From Halorientalis sp. LT38 (GTDB lineage Archaea; Halobacteriota; Halobacteria; Halobacteriales; Haloarculaceae): a stretch of 64,000 nucleotides of DNA. Positions 40,701 to 50,788 of this stretch are shown piece by piece. Both the position numbers and the translations under genes were made by a program. The notes beneath the pieces are model-generated. The model was not told the origin of the DNA. It saw nothing but the letters and a program-made list of their open reading frames with translations, and did no database searches. The stretch is taken from NCBI RefSeq assembly GCF_037031225.1, contig NZ_JAYEZN010000001.1, positions 3,038,001 through 3,102,000 on the forward strand. Reading direction: 5' to 3'. The first letter of the stretch is position 1. Every line of letters starts with the position of its first letter.

Positions 40701-40908
40701 GTTAACCGAATTGTACTTACCGCGTACTAACGGTCGCTTGGCGCTAGGCTCGGCGAAACATGCGACTGGTCACCGGCCGCCGGCGCGGACTCTCGGTCCC
40801 CGAGCGGAGTCCGATCCGGCTCGGCCCGGGATTCCCCCGCCCTCCCAAGCGAACCGGTCCGACAGCGTCCGCCGGCCCCCTCCGATCCGCCGCGGGATCG
40901 CTCCCACG

Positions 40909-43900
40909 ATGAGACGGCGCGCGATCGTCCTGGCCGTCGCGGTCGCCGCGACGAGCGCCGGACTCGCAGTCGGCGTCCATGGCCCCGGAATCAGCGACGC
41001 CGACCCGACGGCCGGCGGTTTGCCAGAAGACTGCCCCGCCACCGACGCGACGACGGGGGATCCACACACCCAGTCGGACGAGTCGACCCCCTGCGAATCG
41101 ACCGAGGCTGGGGCGATCGACTCGGCCGACGCTGACGGGGACGACGCCGGGCACGGCGACGGCGCGACCGATGCAGACGGGGAGGACGGTGTGCAAACAC
41201 CCGCCGAAGGGCCGGACCAGACTCCCCCGACCGACGGCGACGAACCGCCGATCACCGGCGAACAGGGCGCGGAAGAACCAGCCGACGGAGCCGACGAACC
41301 GGCGGACGGAGCCGACGAACCGGTGGACGCGGGAGATGATCCGGCGGACGGAGCCGATGAAGCGGCTGCCGGCGGACAGGAGGAGGGGGCGCCGCCGGAT
41401 ACCGCCACGCAAGCGGAAGGAGCCCCAGCGCCCGCCGAACAGGATACCGAACCACCCGACGCACCCGACGATGGAGACCTGGCGGACGGGGATACGACGC
41501 CGGCAGACGGCGACGGAGTGTCGCCAGGAGACGGCGACGGAGCGCCAGCGGGCGGCGACGCTCCCGCACAGGGCGACGAACCGGATGGCGGGCCCGCTTC
41601 GCCCGCGGAGGAACCCGGTGCAGTGCCGACCGACGGCGCGGCGACTCCCGGAGACGGAACCGCTGGAACGCCTGGGGATGGGGCCGGCGGAACGGCCGGA
41701 GACGGAGCCGGTGGAACACCGGTCGATGGCGGTGGAACGCCCGGAGACGGCGTCGACGGAGTCCCGGGCAACCAGACCGGCCAGCAACCGTCGGTGGACG
41801 AGTCCGAGCCGGCCCCGACGCAGGCCGAACCCGTCGCCGGGGAGCCCGACCTGAACGCGTTCGCGCCGAACCGGACGGTCGAACCCGGTGAGAGCCGGCA
41901 ACTCGCCGTGAGCGTCGTCAACTCGGGGATCGTCGAGGACGGCGGCACGGGCACCGACCCCGACGCCGAGGACGCGGTGACGACCGCCCGAAACGTCCGG
42001 GCGACGCTCACCGAGGACGACGCGCCGGTTTCGGTCGAGTCCGGCACGGTCCCGCTCGGCGACCTCCGGAGCGGGGCGGTCAGCCGGGCCGACTTCGGGA
42101 TCGACGTCGACGAGGACGCCGACCCCGGCACCTACGATCTCGACGCCGAGATCGAGTACGAGTACACCGAGGAGATCGACGTGAACGAGAGCGACGCTGT
42201 CGAGGAATCGGACACCGTCCAGGTCGAACTCGTCGTCACCGAAACGGGCCGCTTCGCCGTCGAGTCGGTCGACGCGGGCCTGCAGGTCGGTGAGCAGGGC
42301 ACGGTCGAACTCGACCTCGAGAACCAGGGCGACGCGGACCTCACGGAGGCGACCGTCGAGATCCGATCGCGGACCCGCGGCCTGCTCGTCGACGGGAGCG
42401 GTGGCCAGCCGGGCGCCGATGCACCCGTGGCCTCCCGGTTCGTCGGCGAGTGGGGCGCCGGCGATGACGTCTCCGTCTCCTTCGCCGCGACGCCGACCAA
42501 CCGGTCGCGAACACAGGAGTACGCGCTCGAGGCCGTCGTCAGGTACGTCGACCCCGACGGCGACCAGCGGCGCTCGCGCCCCCTCTCCTTCGGCGTCACG
42601 CCCGACGAGGAGCAGGCCTTCTCGCTGGACGACCTCGGAGGCGATCTGGAAGTGGACGACGACGGAACCATCGAGGGCGAGATCACAAACGAAGGGCCGG
42701 GACCGGCCACCGACGCGGTGGTCCGGGTCGTCAGGGGCGGGGACGTGGCGACCGAGAGCGACGTGACCGCCGAACGCGGCCGGGAGACCGGGGACGGCGG
42801 GGGAGCCGATCGCGGCGGAAGATTCGACGAGACGGTGGTTGCCCAGCGCTCGTCGGCGTTCCTGGGCGACCTCGATTCCGGCGAGGACGCGGACTTCGAG
42901 CTTCCCGTCCGGGTGACCGAGGACGCCGAACCGGGCGAGCTGAGCGTCCGGCTGGTCGTCGAGTACCTGAACGCGGACGGCGATCCGCGGGCGAGTCGGG
43001 AGCTACGCGGGGCGGTCGAGATCGACGAGGAGGACGAGGCGTTCGCGCTGGAGGACGTCGACTCGGACCTCCAGGTCGGCGCGGACGGCACCGTCTCGCT
43101 CTCGCTGTCGAACGAGGCCGGCGACGACCTCACCGAGGCGCGGGTCTCCCTGACCTCCCGGAGCGACGCCCTCCGGATCGACGGCGGCACCAACGCCTCA
43201 CGATTCGTCGGTGAGTGGGACGACGGGGACGAGGAGACCGTCGAGTTCGATGCCACGGTCGCGAACGACTCGGCGGTCGCCGAGTACCCGCTGACGGTCC
43301 GGGTCGCCTACGTCGACGGGGACGGTGACGAGCAGCGGTCCGACCCGATCAGAACCGGCGTCTCGCCCGACGACGAGCAGACCTTCGAGTTCGGGAACCT
43401 GACCGCGTCCCTGCGCGTGGGTGACCAGGGCAGCGTCTCCGGCCAGGTGCTGAACGCGGGCCCGCGGAACGTCTCGAACGCCGCGCTGGTCGTCGACACG
43501 GGCGACGACGCGATCTCGGCCGAGCGGTCGACCGTCCCGCTCGGCGATCTCTCTGTCAACGACACGGCCGCGTTCGACTACCCGTTCGAGGTGAGCGACG
43601 ACGCCGAACCCGGACCCCGCCAGTTCCGCCTCGCGGTCGAGTACGAGACCGACGACGGTGATCGGCTCCGGAGTGACCGCCGAACAGTCCCGGTCGACGT
43701 CAGCGCCCGCCGCGACGGGTTCGCCGTCACCGACGTCGACGCGCCGGTCCAGGTCGAGGACTCGGGGACCGTCACGCTCTCGGTCCGGAACAGGCGGGGC
43801 CGGGCGGTGACCGACGCCCGCGTCGACCTCCGGTCCAACGCCGGCGTGCTCTCCGTCGACGGCGGCGAGAACGGGACCCGGTTCGTCGGCGAGTGGGGGC

Positions 43901-44817
43901 CGGGCGAGACCCGGACCGTCCAGTACGAACTGCGGGCCGAAAACGGGAGCGCGGCCCAGACCTACGCCGTCAGCGCCAGCGTCGCGTACGAGGACCGCGA
44001 CGGCGACGACCGCGAGAGCGACCCGATCCGTTTCGGGATCGAACCCCGTCCGGAACAGGCCTTCGCGCTCGAGAACGTCACCAGTCGGCTCAGGGTCGCC
44101 GAGGAGGGAACCGTCGAGGGACGACTGGTCAACGACGGGCCGGGCAACGCCACGGCGGCGCTCGTCCGGTTGGAGACCGACACGGAGACCACGAACCCCC
44201 AGGAGTCCGAATACGCGGTCGGGTCGCTGGAACCCGGGGCCTCGCGGTCGTTCTCGTTCCCGGTCGAGATCACCTCCGACGCCGAGCCCACGCCGCGGCT
44301 GTTCGAGTTCCGCGTCGAGTACGCCGACGCCGACGGGGATCGGACGCGGAGCGACCGGCTCACCGCCCGCGTCCCGGTCCGTCCCGAGCGCGACCGATTC
44401 GCCGTGCGGGCCGTCGACGCCTCGATCGTCCGGGGCGAAACCGAGGGGGTCGCGCTCGTCGTCCGCAACGTCCGCAACGAGACGCTCCGGAACGTCAACG
44501 CGAAGGTGTTCGTCGACGACCCGCTCGACACCGACGACGAGGCGTTCGTTCCCGTCCTCGAACCGAACGAGTCCGTCCGGCTCGCCTTCGACGTGAGCGC
44601 GGCCGGCGACGCGAGCACCGGTACCGTCCCGCTCAGGGCGGACTTCGAGTACGAACTCCCCGACGGCGACTCGGAACTGTCCGACACCTATCAGGTCGGC
44701 GTGAACGTCACGGACCCGCCCGACGACGGGCTCATCGACCGGCTCTGGCCGCTCGCGATCGTGACCGCTCTCTCCCTGTCTGGGGCCCTGGTCGGGCGCC
44801 GCTATTGGAGGGAGTGA
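40909..44817 (+). CDS. 1302-residue exported repeat protein (CARDB/COG1361-like), partner of an MMPL transporter
   Basis: A very large envelope protein. A signal helix (MRRRAIVLAVAVAATSAGL) is followed by a long disordered Asp/Gly/Ala/Pro/Glu linker (about residues 30-310). Then come eight beta-sandwich repeats of about 112-140 residues, starting near nt 41851, 42253, 42622, 43044, 43386, 43722, 44064 and 44401. Repeats 2, 4 and 6 contain RFVGEW; repeats 3, 5 and 7 contain an N-x-GP motif, so two types alternate. A C-terminal membrane helix (about 1277-1297) anchors it. The MMPL gene begins one base after its stop. It may shape or feed the transporter's external side. Confidence 0.85.
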   Translation: MRRRAIVLAVAVAATSAGLAVGVHGPGISDADPTAGGLPEDCPATDATTGDPHTQSDESTPCESTEAGAIDSADADGDDAGHGDGATDADGEDGVQTPAEGPDQTPPTDGDEPPITGEQGAEEPADGADEPADGADEPVDAGDDPADGADEAAAGGQEEGAPPDTATQAEGAPAPAEQDTEPPDAPDDGDLADGDTTPADGDGVSPGDGDGAPAGGDAPAQGDEPDGGPASPAEEPGAVPTDGAATPGDGTAGTPGDGAGGTAGDGAGGTPVDGGGTPGDGVDGVPGNQTGQQPSVDESEPAPTQAEPVAGEPDLNAFAPNRTVEPGESRQLAVSVVNSGIVEDGGTGTDPDAEDAVTTARNVRATLTEDDAPVSVESGTVPLGDLRSGAVSRADFGIDVDEDADPGTYDLDAEIEYEYTEEIDVNESDAVEESDTVQVELVVTETGRFAVESVDAGLQVGEQGTVELDLENQGDADLTEATVEIRSRTRGLLVDGSGGQPGADAPVASRFVGEWGAGDDVSVSFAATPTNRSRTQEYALEAVVRYVDPDGDQRRSRPLSFGVTPDEEQAFSLDDLGGDLEVDDDGTIEGEITNEGPGPATDAVVRVVRGGDVATESDVTAERGRETGDGGGADRGGRFDETVVAQRSSAFLGDLDSGEDADFELPVRVTEDAEPGELSVRLVVEYLNADGDPRASRELRGAVEIDEEDEAFALEDVDSDLQVGADGTVSLSLSNEAGDDLTEARVSLTSRSDALRIDGGTNASRFVGEWDDGDEETVEFDATVANDSAVAEYPLTVRVAYVDGDGDEQRSDPIRTGVSPDDEQTFEFGNLTASLRVGDQGSVSGQVLNAGPRNVSNAALVVDTGDDAISAERSTVPLGDLSVNDTAAFDYPFEVSDDAEPGPRQFRLAVEYETDDGDRLRSDRRTVPVDVSARRDGFAVTDVDAPVQVEDSGTVTLSVRNRRGRAVTDARVDLRSNAGVLSVDGGENGTRFVGEWGPGETRTVQYELRAENGSAAQTYAVSASVAYEDRDGDDRESDPIRFGIEPRPEQAFALENVTSRLRVAEEGTVEGRLVNDGPGNATAALVRLETDTETTNPQESEYAVGSLEPGASRSFSFPVEITSDAEPTPRLFEFRVEYADADGDRTRSDRLTARVPVRPERDRFAVRAVDASIVRGETEGVALVVRNVRNETLRNVNAKVFVDDPLDTDDEAFVPVLEPNESVRLAFDVSAAGDASTGTVPLRADFEYELPDGDSELSDTYQVGVNVTDPPDDGLIDRLWPLAIVTALSLSGALVGRRYWRE

Positions 44818-44818
44818 C

Positions 44819-47251
44819 GTGGACGCGACGGAGACCGCCGCCGACTGGATCGTCGACCGCCCGAAGACGGTCGTCCTCGCCTTCCTGCTTCTCACCGGGC
44901 TCTTCGCCGTCGGCCTCGGGACCATCTCGACGACCGCCGGCACCGAGCAGTTCACCGAGGGGACCCCCGCCCAGCGGGCCTTCGAGGACGTCACCCGCGA
45001 GTTCGGCACGCCCTTCGCCCCCGACAGCGGGACCACGCAGCTCATCCAGCGCGACCGGAACGTCCTCGCGAAGTCGCAACTGCTCGCCATGCTCCGGGCG
45101 ATGGCGGAACTGGCCGAGCGGCCGGGGCTCCGTGTCGAGTCCACGGAGAGCGCCGCCGGGAGGATCGCGACCGAACTCGACCCGGACGCGACGACGCCCG
45201 CGGCGCAACGCCGCGCGGTCGAACGAGCGACCGGGGAAGAGATCGACACCGCCGTCGCCAAACTGGCCGACGAACCGGGCTTTCGCGATCAGTTGAGCGA
45301 CGACTTCAACCCGACGGCTGCGCGGTCCTCGGCGACCGTCGGCGTCGTCACCCACAGCATCCCCGCCGGGGCGGCGGAGACGGGCGGTGGCGGCGAGCAA
45401 GAGGGGCCGTTCACGGCGATTCAGTTGCGGGCGAGCGCGATCGTCGCCGGCGTCGACGACGGGATCAGCGTCTTCGGCCAGGGGATCGTCGCCGCGGAGT
45501 TCTCCACCGTCATCGCCGACTCGCTGCTCATCGTCGTCCCCGCCGCGGCCCTGCTGATCTTCGTCTTCCTGCTTTTCTCCTACCGGGACCCGGTCGATCT
45601 GCTGCTCGGCGTCCTCTCGCTGGTCCTCGTGTTGATCTGGACCTTCGGGTTCGTCGGCCTCGTCGGAATCCCCTTCACGCAGTTCCTGATCGCCGTGCCG
45701 CCCCTGCTTCTGGCCGTGGGTATCGACTTCGGCATCCACACCATCAACCGCTACCGCGAGGAGCGCGTCACCGGCGCCACCATCGACGCGGCGATCCGCC
45801 GGGCGCTCGGCCAGTTGCTCGTCGCCTTCTTCATCGTCACGGGGACGACGGTCATCGGCTTCGCCGCCAACCTGACCAGCACGCTCGCCCCGATCCGGCA
45901 GTTCGGGATCGTCGCCGCCGTCGGCATCGCCGTCACCTTCCTCGTGTTCGGCTTCTTCCTCCCGGCCGCGAAAGTCGCCGGCGACCGGTTCCGCGACGCC
46001 CGCGACCTCCCCGCGTTCGGCCAGCAACCCCTCGGCCGCGAGGGGTCGCGACTCGCCAGGGCCCTCACGAGCGGGGTCGCGGTCGCCCGGCGCACCCCCG
46101 TCCTCTTCCTCTTGCTCGTCCTGGCGATTTCGGGCGGCTCGGCGGTTTACGCGACCGGCGTCGACACGTCCTTCTCCGAAGAGGACTTCCTGCCCCCGGC
46201 GGAGACGCCGGCCACCCTCGAGCGCCTGCCCGAACCGTTCGCACCGGGGGAATATACCGTCACTCGCGATATCGAATTCCTCGAGGACAACTTCGAGGCC
46301 AGCCAGGGTGACACGGTGACGATCTACATCGAGGGGGAACTGACGCGGGATTCGACCCTGCAGTCGTTCCAGCGGGCCCGTGAACGCCCGCCCGGGTCGT
46401 TCGTCTCGACGAACCGGCGCGCCGAGACGACCAGCATCGTGACCGTGATCCGCGACTACGCCAACGAGTCCGCCGAGTTCCGGGCGCTCGTCGACCGCAA
46501 CGACGTCGACGCCGACGGCGTCCCGGAGGACGACCTGGAACAGGTGTACGACGCACTCCTCGCCTCGCCCCAGCGCGACCGCGCGTTGCAGTACCTGACG
46601 GAGAACCGTCGGGCCGCCCGCGTCGAGTACGAGACGGAGGCCACGGCGTCCCAGGAGGCGGTCACGACCGACGCACGCGAGGTGGCCGACCGCTACCGGG
46701 CCGACGCCACCGCCACCGGGCAGGTGGTCGTCTTCCAGTCCATCTCCGCGCTGATCCTGGAGTCGGCGGTCACGAGCCTCGTCGCCGCGCTCGCGCTGGT
46801 CGCGGTCTTCCTCGTGATCGCCTACGCGGTCCTCGAGGACGCGCCCGTGCTCGGCCTGGTCAACCTCGTCCCGATCGCCGTCTCGGTCGCGCTGCTGGCC
46901 GGTACCCTCCGGCTACTGGGCCTCTCGTTCAACGCCTTCACCGCCACGATCCTCTCGATCACCATCGGCCTCGGCATCGACTACTCCGCGCACGTCGTCC
47001 ACCGGTTCGCCGACGAGTACGAGGACGGCGACCCCTTCGCCGCGCTCGACCGCACGGTGGCCGGCACCGGCGGCGCGCTCACCGGCAGCATGCTCACCAC
47101 CACCACCGGCGTCGGCGTCCTCGTGTTCGCGCTCACGCCCGTCCTCGGCCAGTTCGGGTTGCTGACCGCACTCAGCATCCTCTACTCCTACGTCGCCGCC
47201 CTGGCGGTCACGCCATCGGCCGTGGTCCTGTGGGCACGCTACGTGGACTGA
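44819..47251 (+). CDS. MMPL/RND family transporter
   Basis: An 810-residue RND-superfamily protein with about twelve membrane helices and two large external loops (about 60-210 and 475-630). The MMPL signature motifs are in helices 4 and 10: GIDFGIHTINRYREE (about residue 303) and GIDYSAHVVHRFADE (about 722), with the Asp and His/Tyr proton-relay residues. The start is a GTG at 44819 (VDATETAADW), one base past the upstream stop, showing an operon with the giant repeat protein. Likely cargo is a lipid or hydrophobic compound, as in other MMPL proteins, but this is inference. Confidence 0.9.
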   Translation: MDATETAADWIVDRPKTVVLAFLLLTGLFAVGLGTISTTAGTEQFTEGTPAQRAFEDVTREFGTPFAPDSGTTQLIQRDRNVLAKSQLLAMLRAMAELAERPGLRVESTESAAGRIATELDPDATTPAAQRRAVERATGEEIDTAVAKLADEPGFRDQLSDDFNPTAARSSATVGVVTHSIPAGAAETGGGGEQEGPFTAIQLRASAIVAGVDDGISVFGQGIVAAEFSTVIADSLLIVVPAAALLIFVFLLFSYRDPVDLLLGVLSLVLVLIWTFGFVGLVGIPFTQFLIAVPPLLLAVGIDFGIHTINRYREERVTGATIDAAIRRALGQLLVAFFIVTGTTVIGFAANLTSTLAPIRQFGIVAAVGIAVTFLVFGFFLPAAKVAGDRFRDARDLPAFGQQPLGREGSRLARALTSGVAVARRTPVLFLLLVLAISGGSAVYATGVDTSFSEEDFLPPAETPATLERLPEPFAPGEYTVTRDIEFLEDNFEASQGDTVTIYIEGELTRDSTLQSFQRARERPPGSFVSTNRRAETTSIVTVIRDYANESAEFRALVDRNDVDADGVPEDDLEQVYDALLASPQRDRALQYLTENRRAARVEYETEATASQEAVTTDAREVADRYRADATATGQVVVFQSISALILESAVTSLVAALALVAVFLVIAYAVLEDAPVLGLVNLVPIAVSVALLAGTLRLLGLSFNAFTATILSITIGLGIDYSAHVVHRFADEYEDGDPFAALDRTVAGTGGALTGSMLTTTTGVGVLVFALTPVLGQFGLLTALSILYSYVAALAVTPSAVVLWARYVD

Positions 47252-47418
47252 GCGCCCCCGAGGCAGTCCGCGACCGCTTCGCAACCACGTCGGTACCAGG
47301 GCGCTGCGACGGGAAACCAGCCCGGAAATATCCATTTCCGGTCCGACGGTGTACTATTGGTCCCTACAGCGGTGGTCCGCTCGGGGGGAGGACCGCTCGC
47401 GGACCGTGGGGAGATCTC

Positions 47419-48099
47419 ATGAACTCGGACGACACAGACGACCGCGACAGTACCGTGGACGCCTCGGAACGGAACAACGGGACCGACCGGGTTCGGACCG
47501 ACGAGTCGTCGGCCGAGCGCTCCGAGCGCTCGCTCGCCAGCAACCGGACCACCGTCATCGTCGCCGGGGCGCTCCTCGCCGCGCTCGGGATCCTGGCCAT
47601 CCTCGCACCCCAGTTGACGGGGATCACCCTGTCGCTCGTGCTCGGGGCGCTACTCGTGATCAGCTCGCTCGCCCACGTCGCCGCGGCGTTCTCGGCCAAG
47701 GGGTGGCACGGGTCCGTCTTCGGCGTCGTCCTGGCCGCCCTCTACGGCGTCGCCGGGATCGCGTTGCTCGCCAACCCGGTCCTCGGCCTGGCCGCGCTGA
47801 CCCTGCTACTGGGCGTCTACTTCCTCGCCGACGGCCTCGTCCAGCTGGTGATGGGCCTGCGGGTCAGGACCAACGACAACTGGGGCTGGCTCCTGATCTC
47901 GGGGGTCGTCTCCGTCTTTCTCTCCTCGCTGATCCTGCTCGGCTTCCCCTCCTCGGCCGCCTGGGCGGTGGGCCTGCTGTTCGGCGTCAATCTGCTCACC
48001 TCCGGCGTCGCGCTGGCGATGCTCGGGACCGCCGCCAGGGCCGGCCGGGAGACCGGGGCGGGCCAGCGCGTCGGCGAGTCGCGCACCGGCTCCTCCTGA
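47419..48099 (+). CDS. HdeD/DUF308 family membrane protein
   Basis: A 226-residue protein. About 40 polar N-terminal residues precede six membrane helices (about 45-65, 70-90, 98-118, 122-142, 152-172 and 176-198) in the HdeD pattern (GALLAALGILAILAPQLTGI). HdeD proteins are linked to acid or stress tolerance in bacteria; in archaea the role is not known. The start at 47419 is 167 bp after the MMPL stop, so it is probably a separate transcript. Confidence 0.82.
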   Translation: MNSDDTDDRDSTVDASERNNGTDRVRTDESSAERSERSLASNRTTVIVAGALLAALGILAILAPQLTGITLSLVLGALLVISSLAHVAAAFSAKGWHGSVFGVVLAALYGVAGIALLANPVLGLAALTLLLGVYFLADGLVQLVMGLRVRTNDNWGWLLISGVVSVFLSSLILLGFPSSAAWAVGLLFGVNLLTSGVALAMLGTAARAGRETGAGQRVGESRTGSS

Positions 48100-48136
48100 C
48101 CCACTCCGTCGCGATCTGCCGACGGCGCCGCCTCCC

Positions 48137-49015
48137 TCACCGCACGTCAGAACTCGACGCGCGGGAGAGCAGGTAGACGGCCACCGCGCCGAAACAGAGA
48201 TCCAGGGCCGCGAGCACGGCCACCGCGGGGACGACCGTGTCCAGCGCGCCGCCGAAGGCCGTCGTCTCGATCACGACCATCACGTCGGCGTCGAGCACGA
48301 TCGCCCGCGCGGCGTCGACGCCGTAGGTGACGGGGTTGAGCCGCGCGAAGGTCTGGATCCAGCCCGGGAGGACCGCCAGGGGGAGGAAGGCACTCGACAG
48401 GAAGAGCAGCGGGAACTGCAACAGGTTCGCGCCGATGATCGTCGACTCCTGATCACGGGTGAGCACCGCCAGCGCGTTCGAGAAGGAGACGAACCACAGC
48501 GAGAAGAGCATCCCGACGGCGACGACGCCGAGCCCGCCGACGACGCCGGTCGCGATCTCCGCGCCGAGGGCGACGCCGAGGACGAGGATGATCGAGATCT
48601 GGACGGCGATGCGGAACAGTTCGGCGGCGGTCTTCCCGAGGAACACCGCCGTCCGGTTCATCGGCGAGACGAGCACCTTCTCGAACATGCCGTTCTCGAT
48701 GTCGTTGACGAGGCCGATGCCGGAGGTGACCGCGGCGGCCAGCGCCACCTGGATGGCGATGGCCGGCACGAGGAAGGTCTCGTAGCCCACGCCCGGCGCG
48801 CCACGGGAGACGGCTTCGCCGGCGACGGTGCCGAACACCTCCGTGAACAGGACGAGGAAGATGATCGGCTGGACGAGCGAGACGACGAGCACGAACGGGT
48901 TCCGGACGGCCTTCAGGTTCCAGCGCTTGAAGTTGACCCAGACGTCCCCCGCGAAGGAGTTGGCCGACCGGTCCACGGGCCGCGATGTGGTCACGTCGGC
49001 GTCGGGCGAACTCAT
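48137..49015 (-). CDS. ABC-2 type exporter permease
   Basis: A 292-residue permease of the DrrB/ABC-2 family, with six membrane helices and a conserved segment SRGAPGVGYETFLVPAIAIQV and ENGMFEKVLVSPMNRTAVFLGKT. It works with the ATPase encoded just upstream, whose stop it overlaps by 4 bp. The pair would export a lipid, drug or polysaccharide precursor. The substrate is not readable. Confidence 0.92.
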   Translation of the reverse strand: MSSPDADVTTSRPVDRSANSFAGDVWVNFKRWNLKAVRNPFVLVVSLVQPIIFLVLFTEVFGTVAGEAVSRGAPGVGYETFLVPAIAIQVALAAAVTSGIGLVNDIENGMFEKVLVSPMNRTAVFLGKTAAELFRIAVQISIILVLGVALGAEIATGVVGGLGVVAVGMLFSLWFVSFSNALAVLTRDQESTIIGANLLQFPLLFLSSAFLPLAVLPGWIQTFARLNPVTYGVDAARAIVLDADVMVVIETTAFGGALDTVVPAVAVLAALDLCFGAVAVYLLSRASSSDVR

Positions 49016-50094
49016 CGGTCACCCGCCTCCGTCGACGCGTCGGCGCCCGTCGGCGTGGCGCTCGCCTGCCCGTCGGACCCGCCGTCCCCGCCGCTATCGA
49101 CCCGATCGCCGGTGATCGCGAGGAAGACGTCGTCGAGCGTGGGCGCGCGCACGTTGAACCCGGTCACCGTCAGCCCCTCGTCGCGCAGCCTCACGAGGAG
49201 GTCGGTCCCGTGCTGGCGCGCAGTCCCGGCCGTGACGGAGATGCCCTCGTCGGTCGTCTCGACCGTGGCGGCGTCGAAGCCCTCGAACGACCGGGCGACG
49301 GCGGCGGCGCGTTCACGGGCGGACGGTCCGCCGTCGACGTCGACGTCGAGCACGTCGCCGCCGACGCGGCGCTTGAGGTCCGCCGGCGACCCGTCGGCGA
49401 CGATCTCGCCGTCGTTGATGACCGCCAGCCGGTCGCAGAGCTGGTCGGCCTCCTCGAGGTACTGGGTCGTGAGGAAGATGGTCGTCCCCCGATCGTTGAT
49501 GGCCCGGAAGTACTCCCAGAGCCGGTTGCGGGCGCTGGGGTCGAGGCCGGTCGTCGGCTCGTCCAGGAAGACCAGCGGCGGTTCGTGGACCAGGGCCGTC
49601 GCCGCGTCGAGGCGCTTTTTCATCCCGCCGGAGAACTCGTCGGCGCGCTTGTCGGCTTCCGGGACCAGGTCGACCAGGTCGAGCAGCTCGTCGATTCGTT
49701 CGCCTCGCTCGCCGCGGGGGACGCCGTAGGCCTCGCAGGCGAAGGCGACGTTCTCCCGGGCGGTGAGCTCCGGGTCGATGCTCGTCTCCTGTGCCATGTA
49801 CCCGATCGACTCCCGGATCTTTCGGGACTCGGACCGCACGTCGAAGCCGTTGACCCGCACGTCGCCACCGGTCGGGGACAGCAGCGTGGCGAACACCTTG
49901 ATCGCGGTGGTCTTGCCGGCGCCGTTCGGGCCGAGGAAGCCGAAGAACTCCCCGGAGGGGACCGACAGCGACACGTCCGCGACCGCGACGGTCCCGTCCC
50001 CGTAGACCAGCCTGAGTCCATCGGCGTCGATGGCGAGCTCCCGTTCGGAGTCGCTCCCCCGCCCCGCCGCTCCATCACCCGCCGAGTTGACCAT
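49012..50094 (-). CDS. ABC transporter ATP-binding protein (DrrA-like)
   Basis: A 360-residue ATPase. Walker A reads GPNGAGKTTAI, the Q-loop follows (MAQETSIDPE), the signature is FSGGMKKRLDAA, Walker B is PLVFLDEPTTGLDP, and the H-loop lies in IFLTTQYLEEA. A C-terminal domain of about 100 residues resembles that of DrrA exporters. The start at 50094 (MVNSAGDG) leaves a short acidic N-terminus; a farther ATG at 50136 adds a basic stretch. It is in an operon with the permease. Confidence 0.93.
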   Translation of the reverse strand: MVNSAGDGAAGRGSDSERELAIDADGLRLVYGDGTVAVADVSLSVPSGEFFGFLGPNGAGKTTAIKVFATLLSPTGGDVRVNGFDVRSESRKIRESIGYMAQETSIDPELTARENVAFACEAYGVPRGERGERIDELLDLVDLVPEADKRADEFSGGMKKRLDAATALVHEPPLVFLDEPTTGLDPSARNRLWEYFRAINDRGTTIFLTTQYLEEADQLCDRLAVINDGEIVADGSPADLKRRVGGDVLDVDVDGGPSARERAAAVARSFEGFDAATVETTDEGISVTAGTARQHGTDLLVRLRDEGLTVTGFNVRAPTLDDVFLAITGDRVDSGGDGGSDGQASATPTGADASTEAGDR

Positions 50095-50190
50095 GTGACC
50101 CGTTTCGGTCCCGCGTATAAATTCTCGGCGTCGCATCGGTCGGTCCTTCGGCCTGCCGCGACACGGTGTGGCGAACTCCGGGGAACACTT

Positions 50191-50610
50191 ATGTTAGTTT
50201 GGAGAGGAGTCGACGGCGTGAAACCACCGAGAGCCGTCGCCGCGAGCGCGGCCTTCGCGCTCTGTGCGGGCGTCGCCGTCTGGCCGCCCGTCGACTCGCT
50301 GCTGTACTGGCAGTGGCTGCCCGGGGCGGCCGCGCTCGGGGATCTGGTCGTCGCCCCCGTCTCCATCCTGGCGCTCTGCCTGGGGATCGGCTTCGGTGCG
50401 GTGACAGGGGTCGAACCCCGCTACTTCTTCGTCGGTGGCCTGACCGCCTACCTTTTGGGCAACGCCGTGCTCGCGCTCGCGGTGGCTCCCGACAGCCCGG
50501 TCCACCTCCTGCTGTACGCGTATCTGCTCTCGGTGCTGACGGCCGGGGTCACCATCGGTGCAGTCGCGTGGGACCCGGATCTCGGACGCTACCGTGCGAT
50601 GGGGCGGTGA
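50191..50610 (+). CDS. four-TM membrane protein
   Basis: A 139-residue membrane protein with helices at about residues 16-36, 49-74, 80-102 and 107-128. The start is taken as the ATG at 50191 (MLVWRGVDGVKPPRAVA); a GTG at 50218 is a possible alternative and would begin VKPPRAVAASAAF. The gene is divergent from the ABC ATPase. I do not recognise the family. Confidence 0.65.
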   Translation: MLVWRGVDGVKPPRAVAASAAFALCAGVAVWPPVDSLLYWQWLPGAAALGDLVVAPVSILALCLGIGFGAVTGVEPRYFFVGGLTAYLLGNAVLALAVAPDSPVHLLLYAYLLSVLTAGVTIGAVAWDPDLGRYRAMGR

Positions 50611-50611
50611 G

Positions 50612-50788
50612 TCACGCTTCTTCTTCGTCGTCCACGACGTGGTGCGGGCCGAGCGGGCCGTGTTCGGGACAGGCGCCGACGATCGGCGTCGCGTTCAGAC
50701 AGCAGGCCCGTCGACCGGTGGCGATCAGGCCGGTCGTCACCTCGGCCCCGCAGCGCCGACAGTGAGGCGTCGTTTCGCCCACGCTCAC
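50612..50788 (-). CDS. small Cys/His zinc-ribbon-like protein coupled to the iron-ADH-like gene
   Basis: A 58-residue protein starting at a GTG whose bases overlap the TGA stop of the upstream gene. It carries a Cys/His set: HCRRCGAEV, RRACCLNAT, and GACPEHGPLGPHHV, enough for one or two zinc sites. The C-terminus is acidic (VVDDEEEA). It may be a small regulator or a metal carrier for the linked gene, inferred from coupling only. The next in-frame GTG (50782) is an alternative start. Confidence 0.6.
   Translation of the reverse strand: MSVGETTPHCRRCGAEVTTGLIATGRRACCLNATPIVGACPEHGPLGPHHVVDDEEEA

Noticed and set aside
40770-42131. A 453-codon antisense Ser/Pro-rich frame
   Set aside because: It mirrors the Asp/Gly/Ala/Pro linker of the forward repeat protein; the composition is a simple complement effect.
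43198-45261. A 687-codon antisense frame under the repeat protein and MMPL genes
   Set aside because: It overlaps two well-supported forward genes; in GC-rich DNA antisense frames of this length are common, and it has no known motif.
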